Source: Bacteroidales bacterium UBA5226 (GTDB lineage: Bacteria > Bacteroidota > Bacteroidia > Bacteroidales > UBA932). From it: a stretch of DNA of 7,012 bases. A program made the position numbers and the translations under genes. Positions 1 through 6,075 of the stretch are shown piece after piece (position 1 is the first letter of the stretch; each line of letters starts with the position of its first letter). The stretch lies in assembly GCA_002409325.1 (NCBI GenBank), contig DHUU01000009.1:1-7012 (forward strand). Reading direction: 5' to 3'. The notes beneath the pieces are model-generated. The model made no database searches. It was not told where the DNA came from and saw only the letters and a list, made by a program, of their open reading frames with translations.

Positions 1-977
1 AGCAGTACCGAAACCACCAGGATAAAGCTCACCAGGGCAAGTACGTTCAGGCTTTCACGCATGAAGAGTGTCCGTATGTCAAATAGGGAGGCAATTACAA
101 TGCTGAAAACCAGGATGAAATACATTCCCAACTCAAAGGTTTTTGGTATTTCCCGGATCTTTTTCCAGAAAGAAGCCGCCAGAGCCAGTGTGGTGATAGT
201 CAGGATAATGATTAGTTCATTCAGGCCGGCACCGGCAAGCATGGAAATTCCCGCTCCTATGCCCAGGCAGGCGATTGACAGCAACAGGGCAACAAGGAGT
301 TTGCCAGCAACCTTTTTTTTGAACATACCGGAATAATCTTCAAAGTTTTCTCTGACTATTGTAGAGGACAGCTCCTCGGGAAGCCCTGCAGCTACCTGCC
401 TGGACTTTCCGTAAGGCAGGATTTTGCGGAAAATTTTGTAACCTCCCGAAATAACAAACATTAAAAGAAAGAAGGAAAGCGCTGTGTCAAAAGTCTGGAC
501 CAGAATGTAGGTGTTGTTGCTAACACCAAGGATTTGTTTGAGTGCAGCAAAATTCATGGAACCTCCTGTATACATGCCCACAAGCATGGAACAGACATTT
601 CCCACTTCGGGGATATCGGTGTTTCTGAATAGGAGGTAGGCTATAACTATGGTTGAGAAGATGGCAATGATCCCGGCAATGAGCGTGGTAAAGGTTTTTT
701 TCATGGTTTTGAACCATAACGTGAAATGCGAAGCGAACAACATCAGGGGAATAGCAATGGGCACCGTAAGGTTCATGAACCAATTCTGCATGTTACCCAG
801 CTGTTGTACCTCTTCTGCCGAACCTCCCCTCATAATGCCCGAAAGGGACATGATGATGCCTATGCCGTAAGCCATTATAACCGTTCCGATTTTTGAAAAG
901 AAACGGAAATTCCGGAAAAGGACAATGATCAATATGGGTGCGGCAACATAAATGAATGCTATAAGATAGTTTCTCAT
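1..977 (-). CDS. DUF819-family polytopic membrane protein, C-terminus cut by window edge
   Basis: This frame is open from the ATG at 977-975 to the left edge, giving 325 residues with no stop. The protein is very hydrophobic. I count about nine likely membrane helices, near residues 4-22, 29-48, 66-85, 95-116, 155-177, 224-250, 252-270, 281-299 and 309-325, with a polar loop at about 183-220. The conserved-looking stretch MYTGGSMNFAALKQ (135-148) resembles the glycine-rich motif of DUF819 (YjcL-like) proteins. Family members are usually near 380-420 residues, so roughly the last 60-90 are missing. DUF819 proteins lack an established function; a transporter role is inferred from topology only. 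The start is supported by a first membrane helix directly after Met1. It follows the lyase gene on the same strand, separated only by a terminator, so the two may be functionally linked. The family call rests on remembered motifs, not a search. Confidence 0.8.
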   Translation of the reverse strand, partial: MRNYLIAFIYVAAPILIIVLFRNFRFFSKIGTVIMAYGIGIIMSLSGIMRGGSAEEVQQLGNMQNWFMNLTVPIAIPLMLFASHFTLWFKTMKKTFTTLIAGIIAIFSTIVIAYLLFRNTDIPEVGNVCSMLVGMYTGGSMNFAALKQILGVSNNTYILVQTFDTALSFFLLMFVISGGYKIFRKILPYGKSRQVAAGLPEELSSTIVRENFEDYSGMFKKKVAGKLLVALLLSIACLGIGAGISMLAGAGLNELIIILTITTLALAASFWKKIREIPKTFELGMYFILVFSIVIASLFDIRTLFMRESLNVLALVSFILVVSVL

Positions 978-981
978 AGCA

Positions 982-989
982 CAAAGATA
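982..989 (-). promoter_or_regulatory. Candidate -7 element (TATCTTTG) directly before the DUF819 gene
   Basis: Read on the minus strand this is TATCTTTG, an exact match to the Bacteroidetes -7 consensus TAnnTTTG. It begins in the last T of the upstream terminator's T-tract and ends 4 nt before the DUF819 ATG. If used, transcription would start at or next to the start codon, giving a leaderless message. I see no TTG at the usual -33 distance, since that stretch is the terminator stem. The promoter is therefore uncertain and the match may be chance. Confidence 0.35.
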
Positions 990-1033
990 AAAAAAAACGG
1001 TACTTTCTTCTCCGCCGGGGAAGAAAGTACCGT
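989..1033 (-). terminator. Intrinsic terminator of the tryptophanase/TPL-like gene
   Basis: Positions 997-1010 and 1020-1033 form a perfect 14-bp inverted repeat (ACGGTACTTTCTTC and its complement). Two further pairs are possible across the 9-nt loop. Read on the minus strand the stem is followed by nine T residues (997-989), the classic form of a factor-independent terminator. The stem starts 7 nt after the lyase stop codon. There is no T-tract on the plus-strand side, so it acts only on minus-strand transcription. Confidence 0.92.
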
Positions 1034-1040
1034 GAGTAGC

Positions 1041-2489
1041 TTAAAGACTATCCCCGAAGTCTTTCCGGAACTTATCCACAAGGCGGGCAGGCCAGTCTTC
1101 TACCGGTTCCAGCGAACCCATAAAGAAACGGAGCACAGGAGGTTCATACGTAAAACGAAGGCCTCCTATCAGTTTACGGTTGTCGAACAGCCACTCCAGA
1201 CGGTCCATTGCGTATTTGACCTGGGAAAGAGTAAAGACACGCCGTGGTAGTGCCAGGCGTAGCAATTCAACATCTGCAGGCACTTCATTGCCCTGTTCGT
1301 CCCGGGCACTCGATACCGATCCGCGTTCCATTCCCCGGACTCCCGAACAGAGGTAAAAAGCAGCCGTAAGAGCTCCTGCAGGGTATTGGGACTGCGGGAT
1401 GTGGCTGCAGAATTTCATGGCATCTACATGGGCCCCCAGTACTCCGGGAGGGGTTACCATAGGGATTCCCTTGTCCATGCAACCGGTCACCATAAATTTA
1501 ATAAACTCGGGACTTTGACAAATAATGGTCTCATCCAGCGTTTCGTACAATCCCACAGCCATAGCCTCGATCTCCCGGATTGACATGCCTCCGTAGGTCA
1601 GAAACCCTTCATACAGAGGAATCAGGGCTTCCATTTTCTGGTACAGGGCTTTCCGGTTGGTGCAGATGCCGCCGCCCCGTGATGAAGACAGCTTGCGCGC
1701 AGAAAAATACACCAGATCTGCCAGGGATGTGATCATTTTGATGATCTCTTCCATCGGATTTTCTTTCCATTCTTCCTCCCGCATTTTGACAAGGTAGGCG
1801 TTTTCCCCTATCAGGCTGGCATCCAGCACCAGCATAATCCCGTATTTGTCGGCTATTTTTCTTACATCCATCATGTTCCGGATAGAAAAAGGCTGGCCTC
1901 CTATCAGATTGGTGGAAGCCTCCATACGGATAAACGGAATATTGTCCACCCCATGCCGGAGGATGCATTTTTCCAGTTTTTCAATATCCATATTTCCCTT
2001 GAACGGGTTTTGGGATTGAAGAATAAGGGCGTCGTCGCAGAGTAACTCTTCAATTTTGCCGCCTGTGGCTGTTATGTGTGCCAGCGCCGTTGTAAAATGG
2101 TAGTTCATTGGAATGACGTTACCCGGTTTAATAAAGGTCTGACAGATGACATTCTCGGCGCCCCTTCCCTGGTGGGTCGGAAGTACGTATTTTTTTCCAA
2201 GGACTTCCAGTATGGCCTTTCTCAGTTTTTCAAAGCTTTGCGATCCTGCATAGGCATCGTCTGCCTGCATCATGGCGGCCAGCTGGTTGTCACTCATGGC
2301 ATTTGTACCGCTGTCTGTGAGCATGTCCAGGAACACATCCCGGGTGGATAATTTAAAGGTGTTGAAGCCGGCTTCCTGAATGGCCAGCAAACGCCGCTCA
2401 AGCGGAACCAGGTTCATTTTCTGCACGATGCGGACTTTGTGGAACTCCAGGGGAATGGGTTCTGTTTTATAGAATTTTATAGGATTCAT
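1041..2489 (-). CDS. Tryptophanase / tyrosine phenol-lyase family PLP enzyme (beta-eliminating lyase)
   Basis: A 482-residue fold-type I PLP enzyme, slightly longer than E. coli TnaA (471) because of short extensions at both ends. The family reaction splits an aromatic amino acid into pyruvate, ammonia and indole or phenol in the cytoplasm. Visible landmarks are TDSGTNAMSD (58-67), Tyr80, THQGRGAEN (105-113), Asn194 in TNLIGGQP, the PLP-nitrogen Asp223, Schiff-base Lys266 in SARK, Arg411 in LRLALPRR and Phe455-Phe456. Residues that separate the two activities are TPL-like: Thr133 (TPL Thr124; Asp in tryptophanase) and Arg389 in MERG (TPL Arg381). However, the Arg that contacts the PLP 3'-OH in both enzymes is Leu226 here, and the Lys before the catalytic Lys is Arg265. 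Such proteins are commonly labelled tryptophanase in Bacteroidetes; the substrate is unproven. The start at 2489 is chosen because MNPIKFYKTEPIPLEFHKVR resembles family N-termini, whereas the 25 codons upstream are AT-rich leader. Residue equivalences are from memory. Confidence 0.9.
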   Translation of the reverse strand: MNPIKFYKTEPIPLEFHKVRIVQKMNLVPLERRLLAIQEAGFNTFKLSTRDVFLDMLTDSGTNAMSDNQLAAMMQADDAYAGSQSFEKLRKAILEVLGKKYVLPTHQGRGAENVICQTFIKPGNVIPMNYHFTTALAHITATGGKIEELLCDDALILQSQNPFKGNMDIEKLEKCILRHGVDNIPFIRMEASTNLIGGQPFSIRNMMDVRKIADKYGIMLVLDASLIGENAYLVKMREEEWKENPMEEIIKMITSLADLVYFSARKLSSSRGGGICTNRKALYQKMEALIPLYEGFLTYGGMSIREIEAMAVGLYETLDETIICQSPEFIKFMVTGCMDKGIPMVTPPGVLGAHVDAMKFCSHIPQSQYPAGALTAAFYLCSGVRGMERGSVSSARDEQGNEVPADVELLRLALPRRVFTLSQVKYAMDRLEWLFDNRKLIGGLRFTYEPPVLRFFMGSLEPVEDWPARLVDKFRKDFGDSL

Positions 2490-2522
2490 GTTGGTTCTGA
2501 AAATTAAGGTTAATAATAAAAT

Positions 2523-2544
2523 AAAAAAATACACTTCAGGTGTA
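2523..2544 (-). promoter_or_regulatory. Weak hairpin plus T-tract before the lyase start; possible attenuator terminator
   Basis: Positions 2530-2534 (TACAC) and 2540-2544 (GTGTA) form a 5-bp stem with a 5-nt loop. On the minus strand it is followed by seven T residues (2529-2523) and more T-rich sequence, about 34 nt before the lyase ATG. Its loop and arm (TCAGGTG on the plus strand at 2536-2542) are perfectly complementary to 2612-2618, and 2535-2540 to 2586-2591, so it could be opened by upstream pairing. The stem is short and AT-rich, so terminator activity is uncertain. Confidence 0.35.
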
Positions 2545-2592
2545 ACCAGAGTGCTGCCTGGCACGTCTTATGTGTATGTATATTTCCTGAAT

Positions 2593-2635
2593 GCTCCTAA
2601 GCGGGGAAAAGCACCTGATTATCCCCGTCAGGAGC
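2593..2635 (-). promoter_or_regulatory. Strong two-part hairpin in the lyase leader RNA
   Basis: GCTCCT (2593-2598) pairs with AGGAGC (2630-2635) and CGGGGA (2602-2607) with TCCCCG (2622-2627). They are separated by a small internal loop (3 versus 2 nt) and closed by a 14-nt loop. All 12 pairs are canonical and mostly G:C, unlike the AT-rich surroundings. On the minus strand it lies within the lyase 5' leader and its first arm contains the stop codon of the candidate leader peptide. No T-tract follows, so it is not itself a terminator. It does not match any riboswitch class I can recognise. It may be one state of an alternative-pairing switch. Confidence 0.55.
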
Positions 2636-2705
2636 GGCGATACGAATAGTGATAACAGGGGACATAGCTCAAAAAAACAGACTGGTATGAAAGAGGGCTA
2701 TGCAT
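2628..2705 (-). CDS. Candidate tyrosine-rich leader peptide (25 aa) upstream of the lyase
   Basis: A minus-strand ATG at 2705-2703 opens a 25-codon frame that ends with TGA at 2630-2628, 138 nt before the lyase start. The peptide begins MHSPLSYQS and ends YHYSYRRS. Five of 25 residues are tyrosine (7, 14, 18, 20, 22), and the Tyr22 codon ends 4 nt before the first arm of the strong hairpin. The start codon lies about 18 nt downstream of a candidate -7 element, as expected for a short leader frame. This layout is that of amino-acid leader peptides (compare TnaC before tnaA, or biosynthetic attenuators), which is established for other operons. Its application here is inference. There is no clear Shine-Dalgarno sequence, though that is normal in this phylum. 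The frame remains open upstream as far as a Met at 2837, so chance openness is possible. Confidence 0.4.
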   Translation of the reverse strand: MHSPLSYQSVFLSYVPCYHYSYRRS

Positions 2706-2723
2706 GATTTTCAGATTTGAATC

Positions 2724-2731
2724 CAAATATA
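2724..2731 (-). promoter_or_regulatory. Candidate -7 element (TATATTTG) for the lyase transcript
   Basis: On the minus strand this reads TATATTTG, matching TAnnTTTG exactly. It would start a transcript near 2717, giving a leader of about 230 nt that contains the small tyrosine-rich frame and the hairpins. The -33 region (about 2752-2757) has no clean TTG, only TTTATG-like sequence, so promoter strength or exact position is uncertain. It faces away from the exporter promoter about 72 bp to the right. Confidence 0.45.
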
Positions 2732-2770
2732 GTAAAAAAATGAAAAATGCATAAATATTAATAATTTTAG

Positions 2771-2789
2771 TACCTTGTCTTGCAAGGTA
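2771..2789. promoter_or_regulatory. Palindrome TACCTTG-N5-CAAGGTA over the exporter -33 region; candidate operator
   Basis: Two perfect 7-bp half-sites, 2771-2777 and 2783-2789, are separated by TCTTG. The dyad spans the TTG (2780-2782) that I assign as the -33 element of the exporter operon, so a dimeric regulator bound here would compete with RNA polymerase. It lies about 40 bp upstream of the lyase -7 element and could affect both directions. The dyad symmetry is observed; the operator role is inferred, and no regulator gene is in the window. Confidence 0.4.
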
Positions 2790-2811
2790 TCGGAAAATAT
2801 ATATATATTTG
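2780..2811 (+). promoter_or_regulatory. Bacteroidetes-type promoter for the exporter operon
   Basis: TATATTTG (2804-2811) matches the -7 consensus TAnnTTTG exactly. A TTG at 2780-2782 lies 21 bp upstream, within the spacing normal for the phylum's -33 element. The start site would be near 2817, leaving a 5' leader of about 43 nt before the ATPase ATG at 2860. The -7 element sits at the end of an AT dinucleotide run (2797-2808). Confidence 0.65.
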
Positions 2812-2859
2812 CCCCGCAGAATTCTAAGAAAACACAAGTACTAAAAATTTACATCGGCA

Positions 2860-3549
2860 ATGATCAAACTCGAAGACATCAACAAAACGTACTACAACGG
2901 AGCAGCATTGCACGTTTTGAAAGGGTTGAAACTTCAAATTGACGACGGGGAATTTGTGGCCGTTATGGGGGCATCCGGTTCCGGGAAATCCACATTGCTC
3001 AACATAATAGGGATACTGGATGATTACGACACCGGATCTTATTATCTAAGTGGCAAGCTCATCCGGGACCTGTCCGAAAAGGAGTCAGCCGTATACAGAA
3101 ACCAGATGATAGGGTTTGTTTTTCAGTCTTTTAACCTGATTTCGTTTAAAACAGCCCTTGAGAATGTGGCCCTTCCTTTATATTACAAGGGGGTCAGGCG
3201 CAGCAAACGCAATAAGATTGCCATGGAATACCTGGAGCGCATGGGGCTGGGCGAATGGGCGGATCATATGCCTTCGGAGTTGTCAGGAGGGCAAAAGCAA
3301 CGCATCTCGATAGCCCGTGCGCTGGTTGCGAATCCCCGGGTCATACTGGCCGACGAACCTACCGGCGCCCTGGACTCGCAAACCTCGGTAGAGGTCATGC
3401 AGCTCCTGCAACAGGTTAACAGGGAAGGGATGACCATTGTAATGGTAACGCACAATCCCGAGATGGCTGCCATGAGCCAGAAAATAATTAAGATCCGTGA
3501 CGGCATCATAGGATCTGTTGAACACAATAAAAGGTCAGGCAATGTTTGA
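2860..3549 (+). CDS. ABC exporter ATP-binding protein (MacB/LolD-type)
   Basis: This is the cytoplasmic ATPase that drives the two permeases encoded next to it. At 229 residues it is a single nucleotide-binding domain of the length usual for the LolD/FtsE/MacB-ATPase group. All catalytic motifs are intact: Walker A GASGSGKST (37-45), Q-loop Gln89 in FVFQSFNL, signature LSGGQ (141-145), Walker B VILADE with Glu166, D-loop ALD (170-172) and H-loop His198 in VTHN. The start at 2860 gives the canonical MIKLEDINKTY N-terminus and follows a promoter by about 43 nt. It is the first gene of a four-gene operon and its stop codon overlaps the first permease start by 8 nt, implying translational coupling. 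Members of this group power macrolide, antimicrobial-peptide, lipoprotein or lipid export; the sequence does not show which substrate applies. Confidence 0.96.
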   Translation: MIKLEDINKTYYNGAALHVLKGLKLQIDDGEFVAVMGASGSGKSTLLNIIGILDDYDTGSYYLSGKLIRDLSEKESAVYRNQMIGFVFQSFNLISFKTALENVALPLYYKGVRRSKRNKIAMEYLERMGLGEWADHMPSELSGGQKQRISIARALVANPRVILADEPTGALDSQTSVEVMQLLQQVNREGMTIVMVTHNPEMAAMSQKIIKIRDGIIGSVEHNKRSGNV

Positions 3550-4798
3550 TGATTTTCAGGAAATATTCACTTCACTCAAAAAAAATAAGCTACGTACTTT
3601 CCTGACGGGCTTTTCCATGGCCTGGGGCATATTCATGCTCATAATCCTGCTTGGAGCGGGAAACGGTATCAGGAACGGCATTCTTTTCAATTTTGCCGAT
3701 ATGGCAACCAACTACGTTAAACTGTGGCCAGGTAGAACAGCACAGGCGTATAGTGGGTTGCAGGCGGGAAGACGGGTAAAACTGGACAGCACAGACGGCA
3801 CATACCTGGAAAAGGAATTCAGCCAGGTTTACAATGTCTCTCCTTTAATTACCCGGCGCAACAGCGATTTTTACTACCAAAACGAATATGCGCCCGGTGT
3901 ATTGCAAGGGGTACTGCCCGGTTACAGCAATGTTGAATCGGTAGAGATCCGGCCGGGCAACGGCCGCTTTATCAACCAGGCCGATATTCGCCACACACGA
4001 AAAGTAATAGTCCTGCATTCCAGGACGGCCGGGTTGCTTTTTAAGGATAAAAATCCCCTGGGAGAACACATAACCTATGACAATGTTGTGTATAAGGTAG
4101 TTGGGGTATACCACGACACCAATATGTCACAAAACCCAAACAGCTGTATCCCTTTGACCACCGCACAACTGATCTACAATCCGGAAATCGGCTATTCTCA
4201 GGTGGCCATGTTACTGGAAGGTATGGACACAAAAGCGTTGAACGAGGTTTTTGAGACAGATCTCAGGTCTTCACTGGGCCGCAAGCACCGGTTTGAGAAA
4301 GAAGACCGGTCTGCCATTTATCTTTATAATGTGACCCGCGAATTCATCCAGTTCAGAGGAATATTCAACGGTATCACTTTGTTTGTATGGATCATTGGAT
4401 TGGGAACTTTGATAGCTGGGGTTGTTGGCATCAGTAATATCATGTTGATTACAGTTAAGGAAAGGACCAAAGAGTTTGGAATACGAAAAGCTATTGGTGC
4501 CACCCCCGGTACTATTTTGCGCCTGGTTCTGACCGAATGCCTCATGATAACGGCATTTTTCGGGTACCTGGGCATGCTGGCCGGCATAGCCGTAACAGAA
4601 TTGCTGAACCATATAATTGGGACTCCCAATTTGCCTGCGTCTGAGGAAGATATGGTGCTTTTTGCCAATCCCACGGTGGATCCTGCTATTATCATAGCGG
4701 CCACTCTGGTACTGATTGTCTCCGGCCTGATGGCAGGGTACCTGCCTGCCCGCCGGGCTGTACAGGTTAAGCCCATAGAAGCTTTAAGATACGAATAA
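3542..4798 (+). CDS. MacB/FtsX-type ABC permease, first of a pair
   Basis: A 418-residue inner-membrane subunit with the MacB layout: a short cytoplasmic N-terminus, TM1 (about 17-40), a large periplasmic MacB core domain (about 41-275), then three helices forming the FtsX domain (about 279-304, 324-352 and 381-403). KERTKEFGIRKAIGA (306-320) is the characteristic cytoplasmic motif between TM2 and TM3, and the end PIEALRYE is typical of the family. I place the start at 3542 rather than the in-frame ATG at 3518. It gives MFDDFQEIF, matching the next permease's MFDLDSWQEVW, and the usual 8-nt ATGTTTGA overlap with the ATPase stop. This type works by mechanotransmission, moving a periplasmic adaptor and outer-membrane channel rather than passing substrate through the inner membrane. 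With a second, different permease next door, the complex is probably a heterodimer. Confidence 0.94.
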   Translation: MFDDFQEIFTSLKKNKLRTFLTGFSMAWGIFMLIILLGAGNGIRNGILFNFADMATNYVKLWPGRTAQAYSGLQAGRRVKLDSTDGTYLEKEFSQVYNVSPLITRRNSDFYYQNEYAPGVLQGVLPGYSNVESVEIRPGNGRFINQADIRHTRKVIVLHSRTAGLLFKDKNPLGEHITYDNVVYKVVGVYHDTNMSQNPNSCIPLTTAQLIYNPEIGYSQVAMLLEGMDTKALNEVFETDLRSSLGRKHRFEKEDRSAIYLYNVTREFIQFRGIFNGITLFVWIIGLGTLIAGVVGISNIMLITVKERTKEFGIRKAIGATPGTILRLVLTECLMITAFFGYLGMLAGIAVTELLNHIIGTPNLPASEEDMVLFANPTVDPAIIIAATLVLIVSGLMAGYLPARRAVQVKPIEALRYE

Positions 4799-4800
4799 TC

Positions 4801-6057
4801 ATGTTTGATTTAGACAGCTGGCAGGAAGTGTGGGTCACCATAACCCGTAATAAAAGAAGGAGTCTGCTGACCGCTTTCGGGGTCTTCTGGGGTATTTTCA
4901 TGCTGGTGATCATGCTTGGGGCCGGCAATGGATTGGCCGAAGGAATGGCTTCGGACACCCAGGGTTTTTCTGAAAACTCTGCATTATTCTATACCAACAA
5001 TACGACCGAACCCTATAAGGGATTCCAGAAAGGCCGTTACTGGGAAATGCAGGAAGAAGACCTGCTCATACTTGAAGCCAAGATAAAGGATATTAAGTAT
5101 ACGGTCCCCTTTTTAATGGGAAGCAACGTTGTGGTGTCCTACAGGGATAAAAGTACAAGCTGCAATACAAAAGGTATGTCCTACCGGTACAACGACATGC
5201 TGCCTCAATTTATCCTATACGGGCGGTATTTCAATTTCATGGACGTTCAGCAAAGGAGGAAGGTGTGTGTTGTTGGCAGGAAAGTATACGAAGAGATATT
5301 TCACGGCGGAGAAGATCCAACCGGACAATACATCAAATTGTACAATATAAATTTCCAGATTATAGGTGTTACAGAACCTGCCGTACGCGGGGTAAACATC
5401 AATGGCCGGGATGACGAGGTCATAGCCATTCCCTATACTGTAATGCAACAGATCCAGAACTCGGGGACGGTCGTGCACCTGATAGGGGTGATTGCCAATG
5501 AAAATGTAAGTATGAGTGATCTAGAACCGCAGGTGGGATCGGTATTAAAGGCCCGCCATAATGTATCTCCCACCGATGAGTTTGCACTGGAAAGCATCAA
5601 TGTCGAAAAAATATTCAAACAGTTTAAAATGCTCTTCACCGGGATTGCTCTATTGATCTGGATCGTGGGATTGGGCACCTTGCTGGCCGGGGTGGTGGGG
5701 GTGAGCAATATCATTATGGTCACCGTAAGGGAACGCACCAAAGAAATTGGTATTCGCAGGGCTATAGGAGCCAAACCGGTCTCTATCATATTCCAGATCA
5801 TCAAGGAGAGCACCGTGCTTACCGTTGCCGCCGGTTTCCTGGGACTGGCTTTTGGGGTCCTGGTCCTGGACCTGGCAGACAAGCTTTTTTTACAAAACAT
5901 GACCGGGGACGTCTTTTTTAAAAATCCGCAGATAGACTTTTCCGTGGCCCTGCTGGCTGCAGCCGTGATCGTGCTTTGCGGAATGATAGCCGGGATCCTT
6001 CCTGCACGCAGGGCTTTGCAAATCATGGCCATAGATGCTATAAGAGAAGAAAACTAA
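4801..6057 (+). CDS. MacB/FtsX-type ABC permease, second of a pair
   Basis: Exactly as long as its upstream neighbour (418 residues) and of the same architecture: TM1 about 19-42, periplasmic core about 43-275, TM2 about 280-305, TM3 about 328-357 and TM4 about 381-402. Shared blocks include WGIFMLVIMLGAGNG (30-44), GLGTLLAGVVGVSNI (290-304) and RERTKEIGIRRAIGA (310-324), showing that the two arose by duplication. The periplasmic domains are much more diverged, as expected if each half contacts a different face of the adaptor or substrate. Cys121 and Cys156 both lie in the periplasmic core and could form a disulfide; this is a guess. The gene starts 2 nt after the preceding stop codon, so translation is probably coupled. 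The C-terminus (AIDAIREEN) departs slightly from the usual PIEALRYE. Confidence 0.94.
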   Translation: MFDLDSWQEVWVTITRNKRRSLLTAFGVFWGIFMLVIMLGAGNGLAEGMASDTQGFSENSALFYTNNTTEPYKGFQKGRYWEMQEEDLLILEAKIKDIKYTVPFLMGSNVVVSYRDKSTSCNTKGMSYRYNDMLPQFILYGRYFNFMDVQQRRKVCVVGRKVYEEIFHGGEDPTGQYIKLYNINFQIIGVTEPAVRGVNINGRDDEVIAIPYTVMQQIQNSGTVVHLIGVIANENVSMSDLEPQVGSVLKARHNVSPTDEFALESINVEKIFKQFKMLFTGIALLIWIVGLGTLLAGVVGVSNIIMVTVRERTKEIGIRRAIGAKPVSIIFQIIKESTVLTVAAGFLGLAFGVLVLDLADKLFLQNMTGDVFFKNPQIDFSVALLAAAVIVLCGMIAGILPARRALQIMAIDAIREEN

Positions 6058-6075
6058 CAGATAAATTACCAGATA

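Noticed and set aside
61..336. 91-codon plus-strand frame opposite the DUF819 gene
   Set aside because: It is the shadow of a membrane-protein gene and has no recognisable product.
1609..1968. 119-codon minus-strand frame inside the lyase gene
   Set aside because: It is on the same strand but out of frame with the conserved enzyme. The composition is irregular and there is no separate signal.
2490..2564. N-terminal extension of the lyase by 25 residues to an upstream in-frame ATG at 2564
   Set aside because: The added residues come from AT-rich sequence that includes the T-tract hairpin and look unlike family N-termini. The ATG at 2489 gives a normal start.
2490..2720. Known metabolite riboswitch in the lyase leader (TPP, cobalamin, SAM considered)
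   Set aside because: None of the conserved core sequences of these classes could be found. The pairing pattern fits a leader-peptide switch better. A covariance-model search would be decisive.
3518..3541. Upstream start adding eight residues to the first permease
   Set aside because: The start at 3542 matches the MFD N-terminus of the paralogue and gives a typical short overlap with the ATPase stop.
4324..4776. 150-codon open frame antisense to the first permease
   Set aside because: It is in the same relative position and composition as the antisense frame opposite the paralogue, which is explained by shared membrane-segment codons.
5433..6032. 199-codon open frame antisense to the second permease
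   Set aside because: It lies wholly opposite a well-supported gene. Its composition (runs of Ser, Thr, Ile, Pro) is the mirror of hydrophobic codons, and no family is recognisable.
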